Positions 1 to 5,213 of a stretch of 5,213 nt of DNA are shown piece after piece. The stretch comes from Halanaerobiales bacterium. Lineage in GTDB: Bacteria; Bacillota_F; Halanaerobiia; Halanaerobiales; DTU029. Position numbers and translations under genes: made by a program. Positions within the stretch are counted from its first letter, which is position 1, and each line of letters opens with the position of its first letter. The stretch is from contig JADQBV010000261.1 in NCBI GenBank assembly GCA_016278415.1, positions 1 to 5,213 on the forward strand, given 5' to 3'. The notes below the pieces were generated by a model. The model made no database searches. It saw only the letters and a program-made list of their open reading frames with translations, and was not told where the DNA came from.

Positions 1-380
1 TATTAGGTGGGGGTCATAGTATAGGTGTACCAATTGCTGTAGCTACAGACTATTCATATATTGTTGCTACGGCCAGTATGACAATTCATCCTATTAGATT
101 AACAGGAATGGTTATAGGAGTTCCTCAGACTTATGAATATTTGGACAAAATGCAGGATAGAGTAATACAATTTGTGAAATTAAATTCAAATATTTCCGAA
201 GAAGATTTTAGAGAGTTAATGTTTAAGACAGGGGAATTAGTCAGAGATGTTGGAACTGTATTAATTGGGAAAGAAGCTGTTAATTCTGGAATAATAGAGG
301 AGGTAGGGGGTCTCAGTCAGGCATTGCAGAAATTGAAGTTTTTGATTAAAAGTAAGGAAGAAGGGATTAACTTTGATTAA
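1..380 (+). CDS. tepA: TepA-type ClpP-family serine protease (3' part; start outside window)
   Basis: This is the C-terminal 125 residues of a protease of the ClpP/crotonase fold, closest by motif to Bacillus TepA (YmfB, translocation-enhancing protein). The reading frame is open from position 3 with no start, so the gene is cut by the window edge. The pattern GGGHSIGVP at the left edge carries the likely nucleophile serine (codon 18-20), where ClpP has its ASMG serine. TIHPIRLTG holds the likely catalytic histidine (87-89). ELVRDVGT holds the likely acidic residue (246-248). The segments [10 protein letters not shown] and [15 protein letters not shown] are typical of TepA rather than housekeeping ClpP. 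TepA proteins are thought to act at the membrane in handling exported or signal-peptide material; substrates are poorly known. The gene ends in TAA at 378-380 and overlaps the next gene by 8 nt, suggesting translational coupling. The triad assignment is by remembered family pattern, not alignment. Confidence 0.9.
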   Translation, partial: LGGGHSIGVPIAVATDYSYIVATASMTIHPIRLTGMVIGVPQTYEYLDKMQDRVIQFVKLNSNISEEDFRELMFKTGELVRDVGTVLIGKEAVNSGIIEEVGGLSQALQKLKFLIKSKEEGINFD

Positions 381-600
381 TTATTCTATTTATCCAGCTG
401 AATTATTATTTGAGGATTTTGATGATTTTGAGGTAAATTATGAAGAAATTTCACTTGACGATGGTACAACAATTATGGTTGAAAGACTTGATGATAAACA
501 AGTGAAAGTATCACAAATTATATCCTCTGATCCGCAGTGCTTTTTGAGAAAGGATATACAACCAGGTACTATTTTAAAAACTAGCTTGCAAATACCATAA
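373..600 (+). CDS. ylzJ: YlzJ-like small protein of unknown function
   Basis: A 75-residue soluble acidic protein matching the YlzJ-like family: it opens [13 protein letters not shown] and ends with [18 protein letters not shown], where the family has the pattern S(S/T)(D/N)P..(Y/F)L....PGT. Usual family length is about 65-75 residues, so it appears complete. The start is TTG at 373: an in-frame stop lies at 343-345 and no other start codon falls between. AAGGGA at 361-366, within the end of tepA, gives a ribosome binding site 6 nt upstream. The gene overlaps tepA by 8 nt. In Bacillus, ylzJ sits between tepA and spoIIIE; here two extra genes separate it from ftsK. No biochemical function is known to me. 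There are no membrane segments or catalytic motifs. Confidence 0.85.
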   Translation: MINYSIYPAELLFEDFDDFEVNYEEISLDDGTTIMVERLDDKQVKVSQIISSDPQCFLRKDIQPGTILKTSLQIP

Positions 601-613
601 TATAAATGATAAT
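586..613 (+). promoter_or_regulatory. candidate sigma-A-type promoter for the Na/Pi-uppP pair (weak)
   Basis: TTGCAA at 586-591 (4 of 6 to TTGACA) and GATAAT at 608-613 (5 of 6 to TATAAT) are separated by 16 nt. A second perfect TATAAT at 613-618 lacks a well-spaced -35 box. Either would start transcription at about 620-625, just before the left arm of the inverted repeat at 627. In DNA this AT-rich such boxes arise by chance, so this is only a candidate; read-through from tepA-ylzJ is equally possible. Confidence 0.3.
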
Positions 614-626
614 ATAATAGTGTTAA

Positions 627-700
627 GCATAGTTATATTTAAGAAGATAATATATCATTCTGAAAGAGTTTAATCTTGATGAGGTGAAATATAACTATGC
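627..700 (+). promoter_or_regulatory. perfect 14-bp inverted repeat enclosing the SD and covering the start codon of the Na/Pi transporter gene
   Basis: The left arm at 627-640 (GCATAGTTATATTT) is the exact reverse complement of the right arm at 687-700 (AAATATAACTATGC), with a 46-nt loop. The right arm contains the spacer after the ribosome binding site, the whole ATG (697-699) and one base of codon 2. GAGGTG (681-686) lies immediately inside the stem base. An inner 5-bp pairing, AAGAT 644-648 with ATCTT 673-677, would leave the ribosome binding site in an internal loop. In RNA this would pair the AUG with CAU at 628-630. The repeat is seen directly; translational control is inference. It could instead be a DNA operator with two half-sites. 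Confidence 0.6.
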
Positions 701-1623
701 ATATTTTTTTGTTTGGATTGCTATTGTTTCTAGCTGGGCTTGAAGGGTCTAAGTGCTCAATAAAAAGAATGACTTCAGAAAAATTTAGGCTTCTAATGAT
801 GTCATTAGATAACAATATTTTACTATCATTTCTTATAGGAATTTTAATTACCGCTATTTTGCAAAGTAGCAGTGCTGTTTCTGTTATACTGATAAGTTTA
901 ATAGAGGCTAGAGCATTAACATTAAAACCAGCTATTGCTATTATTCTTGGTGCTAATATAGGAACTACTTTTACTGTTCAATTGATTTCATTTCCTATAT
1001 TAAGCTACTACCCATACTTGATTATAATTGGACTTATTCTAATTATTGTAGGTATTTTTACTAATAAGAAAATCTTCTTTTTTGGAACTGCTATTCTTTG
1101 CTTTGCTGTTGTTTTTGCAGGGTTAGTTATTATGACAGACTTTTTCAAATTAACTGAGGTAAGACAGACCATTCAAACAATTTTAAAATATGCAGAATCA
1201 AATATTTATTTAGGTATATTTATTGGCACACTTACTACTGCTATTATACAGAGTAGTAGTGCTGTTACAGGCATTACAGTCAGTTTAGCCATGAATAATC
1301 TAATTACCCTTAGTAGTGCCATTGCTATAGCTTTAGGGAGTAATATTGGTACATGTGTTACTGCTTTTTTGGCCAGCATAAATGCGGGAAATCTTTCTAA
1401 AACTATGGCTAAAGGACATTTTATTTTTAATTTACTTGGAGTAATAGTGTTAATACCTCTCTTTCCTATATTTGAATATATAGTAATAAATACAAGTGAC
1501 CACTTAGTTAGGCAGATAGCCAATGCACATACGATTTTTAATATTTTCAACGTTATTATTGTTTTACCATTTTTAAATACTTTTATTAGTCTGATTGGGG
1601 GAGATAAAGATGGATATGATTAA
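697..1623 (+). CDS. Na+/phosphate cotransporter-family membrane protein (short form)
   Basis: A 308-residue hydrophobic protein of the Na/Pi cotransporter family (the NptA/SLC34-related group that also includes E. coli YjbB). It shows the family's internal duplication: QSSSAV occurs at residues 56-61 and again at 185-190, each followed about 25 residues later by a Gly-Asn-Ile-Gly loop (GANIGTT 85-91, GSNIGTC 214-220). A further conserved segment, ANAHTIFNIFNVI, lies near residues 275-287. Many bacterial members carry a C-terminal PhoU-like domain; this one stops right after the membrane domain. Transport of phosphate with Na+ is expected from the family, but direction is uncertain because YjbB is linked to phosphate export. 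The start is ATG 697: GAGGTG lies 10 nt upstream and an in-frame TGA at 685-687 rules out an earlier start. The ATG is in the right arm of a 14-bp inverted repeat. The end overlaps uppP by 14 nt. Confidence 0.9.
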   Translation: MHIFLFGLLLFLAGLEGSKCSIKRMTSEKFRLLMMSLDNNILLSFLIGILITAILQSSSAVSVILISLIEARALTLKPAIAIILGANIGTTFTVQLISFPILSYYPYLIIIGLILIIVGIFTNKKIFFFGTAILCFAVVFAGLVIMTDFFKLTEVRQTIQTILKYAESNIYLGIFIGTLTTAIIQSSSAVTGITVSLAMNNLITLSSAIAIALGSNIGTCVTAFLASINAGNLSKTMAKGHFIFNLLGVIVLIPLFPIFEYIVINTSDHLVRQIANAHTIFNIFNVIIVLPFLNTFISLIGGDKDGYD

Positions 1624-2389
1624 GGTGATTATTTTAGGTATAATACAAGGGGTGACAGAATTTTTACCCATTAGTAGTTCGGGTCATCTAGTTGTTTTTC
1701 AATATTTATTTGGTATCAAGACAGATCAATTAACCCTTACTGTCTTTCTACATTTTGGTACAGTGATTCCTGTTATCATAATTTATTGGGAAGATGTTAA
1801 GGGTATTTTGTTGTTTAAAAAAGAGCAAAGACGCCTAAGTTGGCTTGTTTTAGTTGGGATAATTCCTACAGGAGTATTGGGTTTTCTACTGGAAGATTAC
1901 ATTGAAGGATTATTTTCTTCGATACAGATAGTTGGATACATGTTGTTGATTACCGGTCTACTGATTTATTTGACTGAACGATTAAGTAAAGTAAGGTTTT
2001 CTTTAGATGATATGAAAGAACATAATGCAATTATAGTGGGTCTAGCACAGAGTTTGGCTATGATTCCAGGAATTTCTCGCTCTGGAAGTACTATTGTTTC
2101 ATCATTATTACAGGGATTAGACCGAGAATCAGCTGCTAAATTTTCTTTTCTATTATCTGTCCCTGTTATATTTGGAGTTGGTTTATTAGAATTAAAAGAT
2201 GTATTATCCATAGGGTTAGTAGAACTCTCCTGGATTAATATTTTCCTTGGTTTTTTAGCATCCGCTATTTCTGGGTATTTTGCCATAAAGTATTTAATAC
2301 ATATCTTAAAAAAGGGTAGTTTAGTCATATTTGCTTATTACTGTTGGGTTATTGGAATAATAGTTATAATAGCGGCAGGAATATTATAG
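1610..2389 (+). CDS. uppP: undecaprenyl-diphosphate phosphatase (BacA family)
   Basis: A 259-residue integral membrane enzyme that removes one phosphate from undecaprenyl diphosphate, regenerating the lipid carrier for peptidoglycan and other wall polymers; high levels give bacitracin resistance. Both signature regions are present: QGVTEFLPISSSGHL near the N-terminus (Gln13, Glu17, His26) and PGISRSGST at 153-161 (Arg157). These match the residues regarded as catalytic in E. coli UppP. LHFGT at 48-51 and several hydrophobic helices through to the C-terminus fit the family, and the length is normal. I place the start at ATG 1610, not the in-frame TTG at 1595: GGGGGAG ending at 1603 leaves 6 nt to the ATG, and MDMIKVIILGIIQG matches the usual N-terminus. 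The ribosome binding site and start lie inside the end of the Na/Pi gene, indicating co-transcription and translational coupling. ATG 1616 is a less likely alternative. Confidence 0.95.
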   Translation: MDMIKVIILGIIQGVTEFLPISSSGHLVVFQYLFGIKTDQLTLTVFLHFGTVIPVIIIYWEDVKGILLFKKEQRRLSWLVLVGIIPTGVLGFLLEDYIEGLFSSIQIVGYMLLITGLLIYLTERLSKVRFSLDDMKEHNAIIVGLAQSLAMIPGISRSGSTIVSSLLQGLDRESAAKFSFLLSVPVIFGVGLLELKDVLSIGLVELSWINIFLGFLASAISGYFAIKYLIHILKKGSLVIFAYYCWVIGIIVIIAAGIL

Positions 2390-2400
2390 ACGATGTAGAA

Positions 2401-2447
2401 ATTATAATTATAAGACAATAAAAATTTATATTATTTAGAATTATAAT
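2401..2447 (+). repeat. 9-bp AT-only inverted repeat in the ftsK leader
   Basis: ATTATAATT at 2401-2409 is the reverse complement of AATTATAAT at 2439-2447, with a 29-nt loop. The right arm ends one base before the ribosome binding site AGGTGG (2449-2454). Both arms are entirely A/T, and the left arm lies within a 12-bp palindrome (2402-2413), so pairing may be incidental. There is no T-tract or GC stem, so it does not look like a terminator. The rest of the uppP-ftsK gap shows no well-spaced promoter. Confidence 0.35.
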
Positions 2448-2460
2448 GAGGTGGAAAATT

Positions 2461-4857
2461 GTGCCTAAAGTAGTTAGTGATAAGGAAAATAAAAAACAGA
2501 AAAAGAATAAAAGGCAGAGAGAGATTAATGATGAAATAATTGAAAAAAGAAAAAATGAAATACTGGGTATATTAATTATAGCTTTGTCTGTTTTAAGCGC
2601 TATTGCCTTATTTACAGATACCGCTGGGATTGTGGGTAAGGAATTATCACAGGTATATTATTACATAATTGGTTATGGGGCTTTTATGTTTCCAGTATTA
2701 TTTATGATTTGGGGTATTACGCTGATTAGGTTAAAAGGCCTTAGTATAAATAGCAGATTAATTGGATTTCTATTAGCATATATAAGTGTAATGGCTTTAG
2801 TACATACTTATCAATTTAGTGATTCTCCACTAGATGCTGCTTTATTAGGTCAAGGTGGTGGAATGATAAGTGGAGGTCTGTCCTGGTGTTTCCTTGCCCT
2901 CTTTGGTTACATAGGATCTTTTGTAATACTAGCTGCTTTTCTTTTAATTGGTCTTTTATTATGGTTTGATGTTCACTTGATCTCTATATTAATACATGTA
3001 AAGGAATCTACTGTTTCTTTTATATCTAAATATAAGACCTGGATTGAAGATAAAATTTCTAAAGATGAAGAAGATAATAATATGGATTATAAGAAGTCTA
3101 ATAATAATAAATCAGATGAACTTCTTAACAATGATGAAAATATGGACAAGCTATCTGATGATTCTTTTGGCGAATATGAGGAAAATGATATATTTACCGA
3201 TAGACAACAGCTAGAAAGCGATGATGGTTTCTTTAATTATGACAAAGAGCAGGAAACTCTTGTTGACGACGTTTATTCAGAAGATACTAATAAAAAAACA
3301 GATAAAAAAAATAAGATTAAAAAGAAATCAAATTCTAACAGAGTAGAAAATATTTCTGTTGTTAAAAAGGATGATGTATTAAGTTCTAATAAACTTGAGA
3401 ATGATAATAATATGGATGAATACCTTTTGCCATCTATAAAATTATTAAAGGATACAAATGTAAATCGCCAGAAACCAGGCAATAAATCCAATATTCTTGA
3501 AGACACATTACAAAGCTTTGGTGTTAAGGCTAAGGTATTGAAGGTTAATCATGGTCCTACAATTACTAGATATGAAGTTCAACCAGCATCTGGTGTGAAA
3601 GTAAGTAAGATTGTCAATCTTGCTGATGATATAGCCCTTGCTTTAGCTGCCCCAGGAGTTAGAATTGAAGCACCGATACCTGGAAAAGCTGCAGTTGGTG
3701 TTGAGGTACCACATATGAAGGATATTACTGTCAGATTGAGAGATATTATATCATCAAATGAGTTTAGTAAATCCAATGGTAAACTTCAATTAGCTCTAGG
3801 AATGGGTATTGACGGGAATCCTATAATAGCTGATCTCTCAAAAATGCCCCATTTATTAGTTGCAGGGGCTACTGGTTCAGGAAAGAGTGTTTGTATAAAT
3901 ACTATTATTACAAGTATTTTGTATAAAGCAACCCCTGATGAGGTTAAGCTTTTGTTAATAGATCCTAAAAAAGTTGAATTAACTTCATATAAGGGATTAC
4001 CCCATTTATTTGCTCCTGTTGTAACAGACCCTAAAAAAGCCGCTAGTGTTTTAAAATTAGTTGTTGATGAAATGGAAAACCGCTATGAACTTTTTTCAGG
4101 TAGCGCGACAAGGGGAATTGAATCATATAATAAAAAAGTTGATGATGAAGAAAAGTTGCCTTATATTGTTGTAATTGTAGATGAGTTGTCAGATTTGATG
4201 ATGGTTTCTGCAAGTGATGTAGAGGATAATATCTGTCGATTAGCCCAAATGGCCAGGGCGGCTGGAATACATTTGGTTATAGCCACTCAGCGTCCTTCGG
4301 TAGATGTTATTACAGGTTTAATTAAAGCGAATATACCAAGCCGTATTTCATTTGCTGTATCATCTCAGACTGATTCCAGAACTATATTAGATATGGGTGG
4401 TGCAGAAAAGCTCCTTGGAAAAGGGGACATGCTTCTTGCTCCTGCAGGTACACAAAAGCCACAACGTGTACAGGGGGCATTTATAGATAATGACGAGATT
4501 TCAAATATCGTAGGTTTTGTTAAGAATCAGGCTAATCCTGATTATATTTTTGATTTTGATGATATTAATGTTGTAAAGATAGAGATGGAGAATGATGATG
4601 AGCGAGATGATTTATATCAGGCAGCTATTAAACTAGTAGTTAATTATAGGGCATCTATATCTATGTTACAAAGGAGACTTCATGTAGGTCATTCCAGAGC
4701 TGCAAGAATGATTGACATGATGGAAGAGGATGGTATTGTCGGACCATATGTAGGTAGTAAGGCTCGAGAAGTGTTGATATCTTCAGAGGAATTAGATGAC
4801 TTCTTAGATGGTAATAATAAAGAAAATAATGAGAATAATGATATAGATAGTGATTAA
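2461..4857 (+). CDS. ftsK: DNA translocase FtsK/SpoIIIE
   Basis: A 798-residue ATP-driven DNA pump that moves chromosomal DNA through the division or sporulation septum. From GTG 2461: a Lys-rich N-terminus; four membrane helices near residues 33-51, 67-89, 99-117 and 141-169; a charged Asn/Asp/Lys-rich linker at about 185-320; the FtsK alpha domain at about 322-440; then the RecA-like motor with Walker A GATGSGKS (469-476, Lys475) and Walker B IVVIVDE (Asp574, Glu575). The C-terminal winged-helix gamma domain, at about 715-775, contains [18 protein letters not shown], the helix that reads directional DNA sequences in SpoIIIE/FtsK. Length is normal. GTG 2461 is preferred over in-frame ATG 2446 because AGGTGG (2449-2454) gives 6-nt spacing to GTG, and starting at 2446 would put the ribosome binding site inside the gene. 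Whether it acts as vegetative FtsK or sporulation SpoIIIE cannot be told from sequence. The next gene follows after 19 nt. Confidence 0.95.
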   Translation: MPKVVSDKENKKQKKNKRQREINDEIIEKRKNEILGILIIALSVLSAIALFTDTAGIVGKELSQVYYYIIGYGAFMFPVLFMIWGITLIRLKGLSINSRLIGFLLAYISVMALVHTYQFSDSPLDAALLGQGGGMISGGLSWCFLALFGYIGSFVILAAFLLIGLLLWFDVHLISILIHVKESTVSFISKYKTWIEDKISKDEEDNNMDYKKSNNNKSDELLNNDENMDKLSDDSFGEYEENDIFTDRQQLESDDGFFNYDKEQETLVDDVYSEDTNKKTDKKNKIKKKSNSNRVENISVVKKDDVLSSNKLENDNNMDEYLLPSIKLLKDTNVNRQKPGNKSNILEDTLQSFGVKAKVLKVNHGPTITRYEVQPASGVKVSKIVNLADDIALALAAPGVRIEAPIPGKAAVGVEVPHMKDITVRLRDIISSNEFSKSNGKLQLALGMGIDGNPIIADLSKMPHLLVAGATGSGKSVCINTIITSILYKATPDEVKLLLIDPKKVELTSYKGLPHLFAPVVTDPKKAASVLKLVVDEMENRYELFSGSATRGIESYNKKVDDEEKLPYIVVIVDELSDLMMVSASDVEDNICRLAQMARAAGIHLVIATQRPSVDVITGLIKANIPSRISFAVSSQTDSRTILDMGGAEKLLGKGDMLLAPAGTQKPQRVQGAFIDNDEISNIVGFVKNQANPDYIFDFDDINVVKIEMENDDERDDLYQAAIKLVVNYRASISMLQRRLHVGHSRAARMIDMMEEDGIVGPYVGSKAREVLISSEELDDFLDGNNKENNENNDIDSD
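3073..3417 (+). repeat. 15-bp direct repeat pair and low-complexity linker in ftsK
   Basis: GATAATAATATGGAT occurs exactly at 3073-3087 and 3403-3417, 330 bp apart and in the same frame, encoding DNNMD both times. A related copy, DENMD, lies between them (about 3130-3144). The intervening linker is rich in Asn, Asp, Glu, Lys and Ser and contains short AAT/GAT codon runs. This fits replication-slippage drift in a weakly constrained linker, though a repeated short binding motif is possible. Confidence 0.6.
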
Positions 4858-4876
4858 CTGTAAGGGGGGTCTATAA

Positions 4877-5213
4877 ATGTCAAATAAAAATTTTGCAGTC
4901 GAGATGTATAATATAACAAAAAAGTTCCCTGGTGTAATTGCTAACGATTCGGTTGACTTCAAACTTGCTAAAGGTGAGATACATGCATTATTAGGGGAAA
5001 ATGGTGCTGGAAAGACTACACTAATGAAATGTCTTTATGGAATGTATCAAATTGATGATGGTAAAATACTACTTGATGGGAAACAAATAGAAATGAGTAA
5101 CCCTAGTATTGCAATTGAAAATGGTATCGGAATGGTCCATCAGCATTTTATGCTTGTTCCTCCTTTTACTGTAGCAGAAAATATTGTCCTTGGCAGTGAA
5201 CCAAGCAATTTTG
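4877..5213 (+). CDS. ABC-transporter ATPase, sugar/nucleoside (BMP-type) uptake family (5' part; runs off the window)
   Basis: The first 112 residues of an ABC ATP-binding subunit, with no stop before the edge. Walker A GENGAGKTT is at residues 40-48, and the Q-loop region reads MVHQHFMLVPPFTVAENIVLG. The paired histidines in VHQHFMLVP are typical of the double-domain ATPases serving BMP-lipoprotein nucleoside importers (YufO/NupO-like, COG3845 group) and related simple-sugar importers. In those families the full protein is about 500 residues with two nucleotide-binding domains, so the second domain, signature LSGGQ and Walker B should lie beyond the edge. The start is ATG 4877, with a strong ribosome binding site AAGGGGGG (4862-4869) 7 nt upstream. 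The 19-nt gap to ftsK with no terminator suggests co-transcription. Substrate cannot be decided from this fragment; permeases would be expected next. Confidence 0.9.
   Translation, partial: MSNKNFAVEMYNITKKFPGVIANDSVDFKLAKGEIHALLGENGAGKTTLMKCLYGMYQIDDGKILLDGKQIEMSNPSIAIENGIGMVHQHFMLVPPFTVAENIVLGSEPSNF

Noticed and set aside
601..660. Rho-independent terminator after ylzJ
   Set aside because: There is no GC-rich stem followed by a T-run. The only strong pairing is the 14-bp repeat, whose right arm runs into the next gene's start codon.
1206..1550. 114-codon open frame on the minus strand
   Set aside because: It lies wholly within the well-supported Na/Pi transporter gene, has no recognisable family pattern, and its hydrophobic look mirrors the antisense of membrane-helix codons.
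1600..1623. Frameshift or gene fusion between the Na/Pi gene and uppP
   Set aside because: Each gene has its own complete family-length product, stop or start, and ribosome binding site; the 14-nt overlap is an ordinary coupled junction.
1966..2328. 120-codon open frame on the minus strand
   Set aside because: It is antisense to uppP, across the conserved PGISRSGST region, and has no recognisable domain.
2403..2447. TATAAT boxes at 2403-2408 and 2442-2447 as ftsK promoters
   Set aside because: The first has no acceptable -35 at 16-18 nt. The second would start transcription within or after the ribosome binding site, leaving no usable leader.
3273..3776. Two minus-strand open frames (3273-3506 and 3579-3776)
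   Set aside because: Both are antisense to ftsK; the first reflects the A-rich linker and the second the conserved alpha domain. Neither resembles a known protein.

Overview
The window looks like chromosomal core sequence from a low-GC, probably spore-forming Firmicute. It is visibly AT-rich, with strong AGGAGG-type ribosome binding sites, TTG and GTG starts, and every gene on the + strand. The pairing of a TepA-type ClpP-family protease with a YlzJ-like small protein, ahead of an FtsK/SpoIIIE translocase, is an arrangement known from Bacillus and Clostridia. The Asn/Asp/Lys-rich FtsK linker and overall codon use suggest an AT-rich clostridial or halanaerobial-type lineage. That placement is inference.

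Layout: (1) the 3' part of tepA, positions 1-380, with its start outside the window; (2) a ylzJ-like gene, 373-600, beginning with TTG and overlapping tepA by 8 nt; (3) a 96-nt gap with a weak candidate promoter and a perfect 14-bp inverted repeat whose right arm covers the next start codon; (4) a short Na+/phosphate cotransporter-family gene, 697-1623; (5) uppP, 1610-2389, overlapping it by 14 nt; (6) a 71-nt AT-rich gap; (7) ftsK/spoIIIE, 2461-4857, best started at GTG 2461; (8) the 5' part of an ABC-transporter ATPase gene of the sugar/nucleoside type, from 4877 past the right edge, 19 nt after ftsK. No stretch over 300 bases lacks a gene. I saw no tRNA, rRNA, CRISPR, insertion sequence or convincing rho-independent terminator.

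Functionally, the cluster mixes membrane quality control (TepA), envelope lipid-carrier recycling (UppP, which releases inorganic phosphate), phosphate transport (Na/Pi family) and chromosome segregation (FtsK/SpoIIIE), and then begins a solute uptake system. The least ordinary part is the Na/Pi-uppP pair. It sits between ylzJ and ftsK, which are adjacent in the Bacillus arrangement, and a long hairpin appears able to mask its translation start. I see no wholly new multi-gene system here; the leader hairpin and the transporter-phosphatase coupling are the observations most worth testing.
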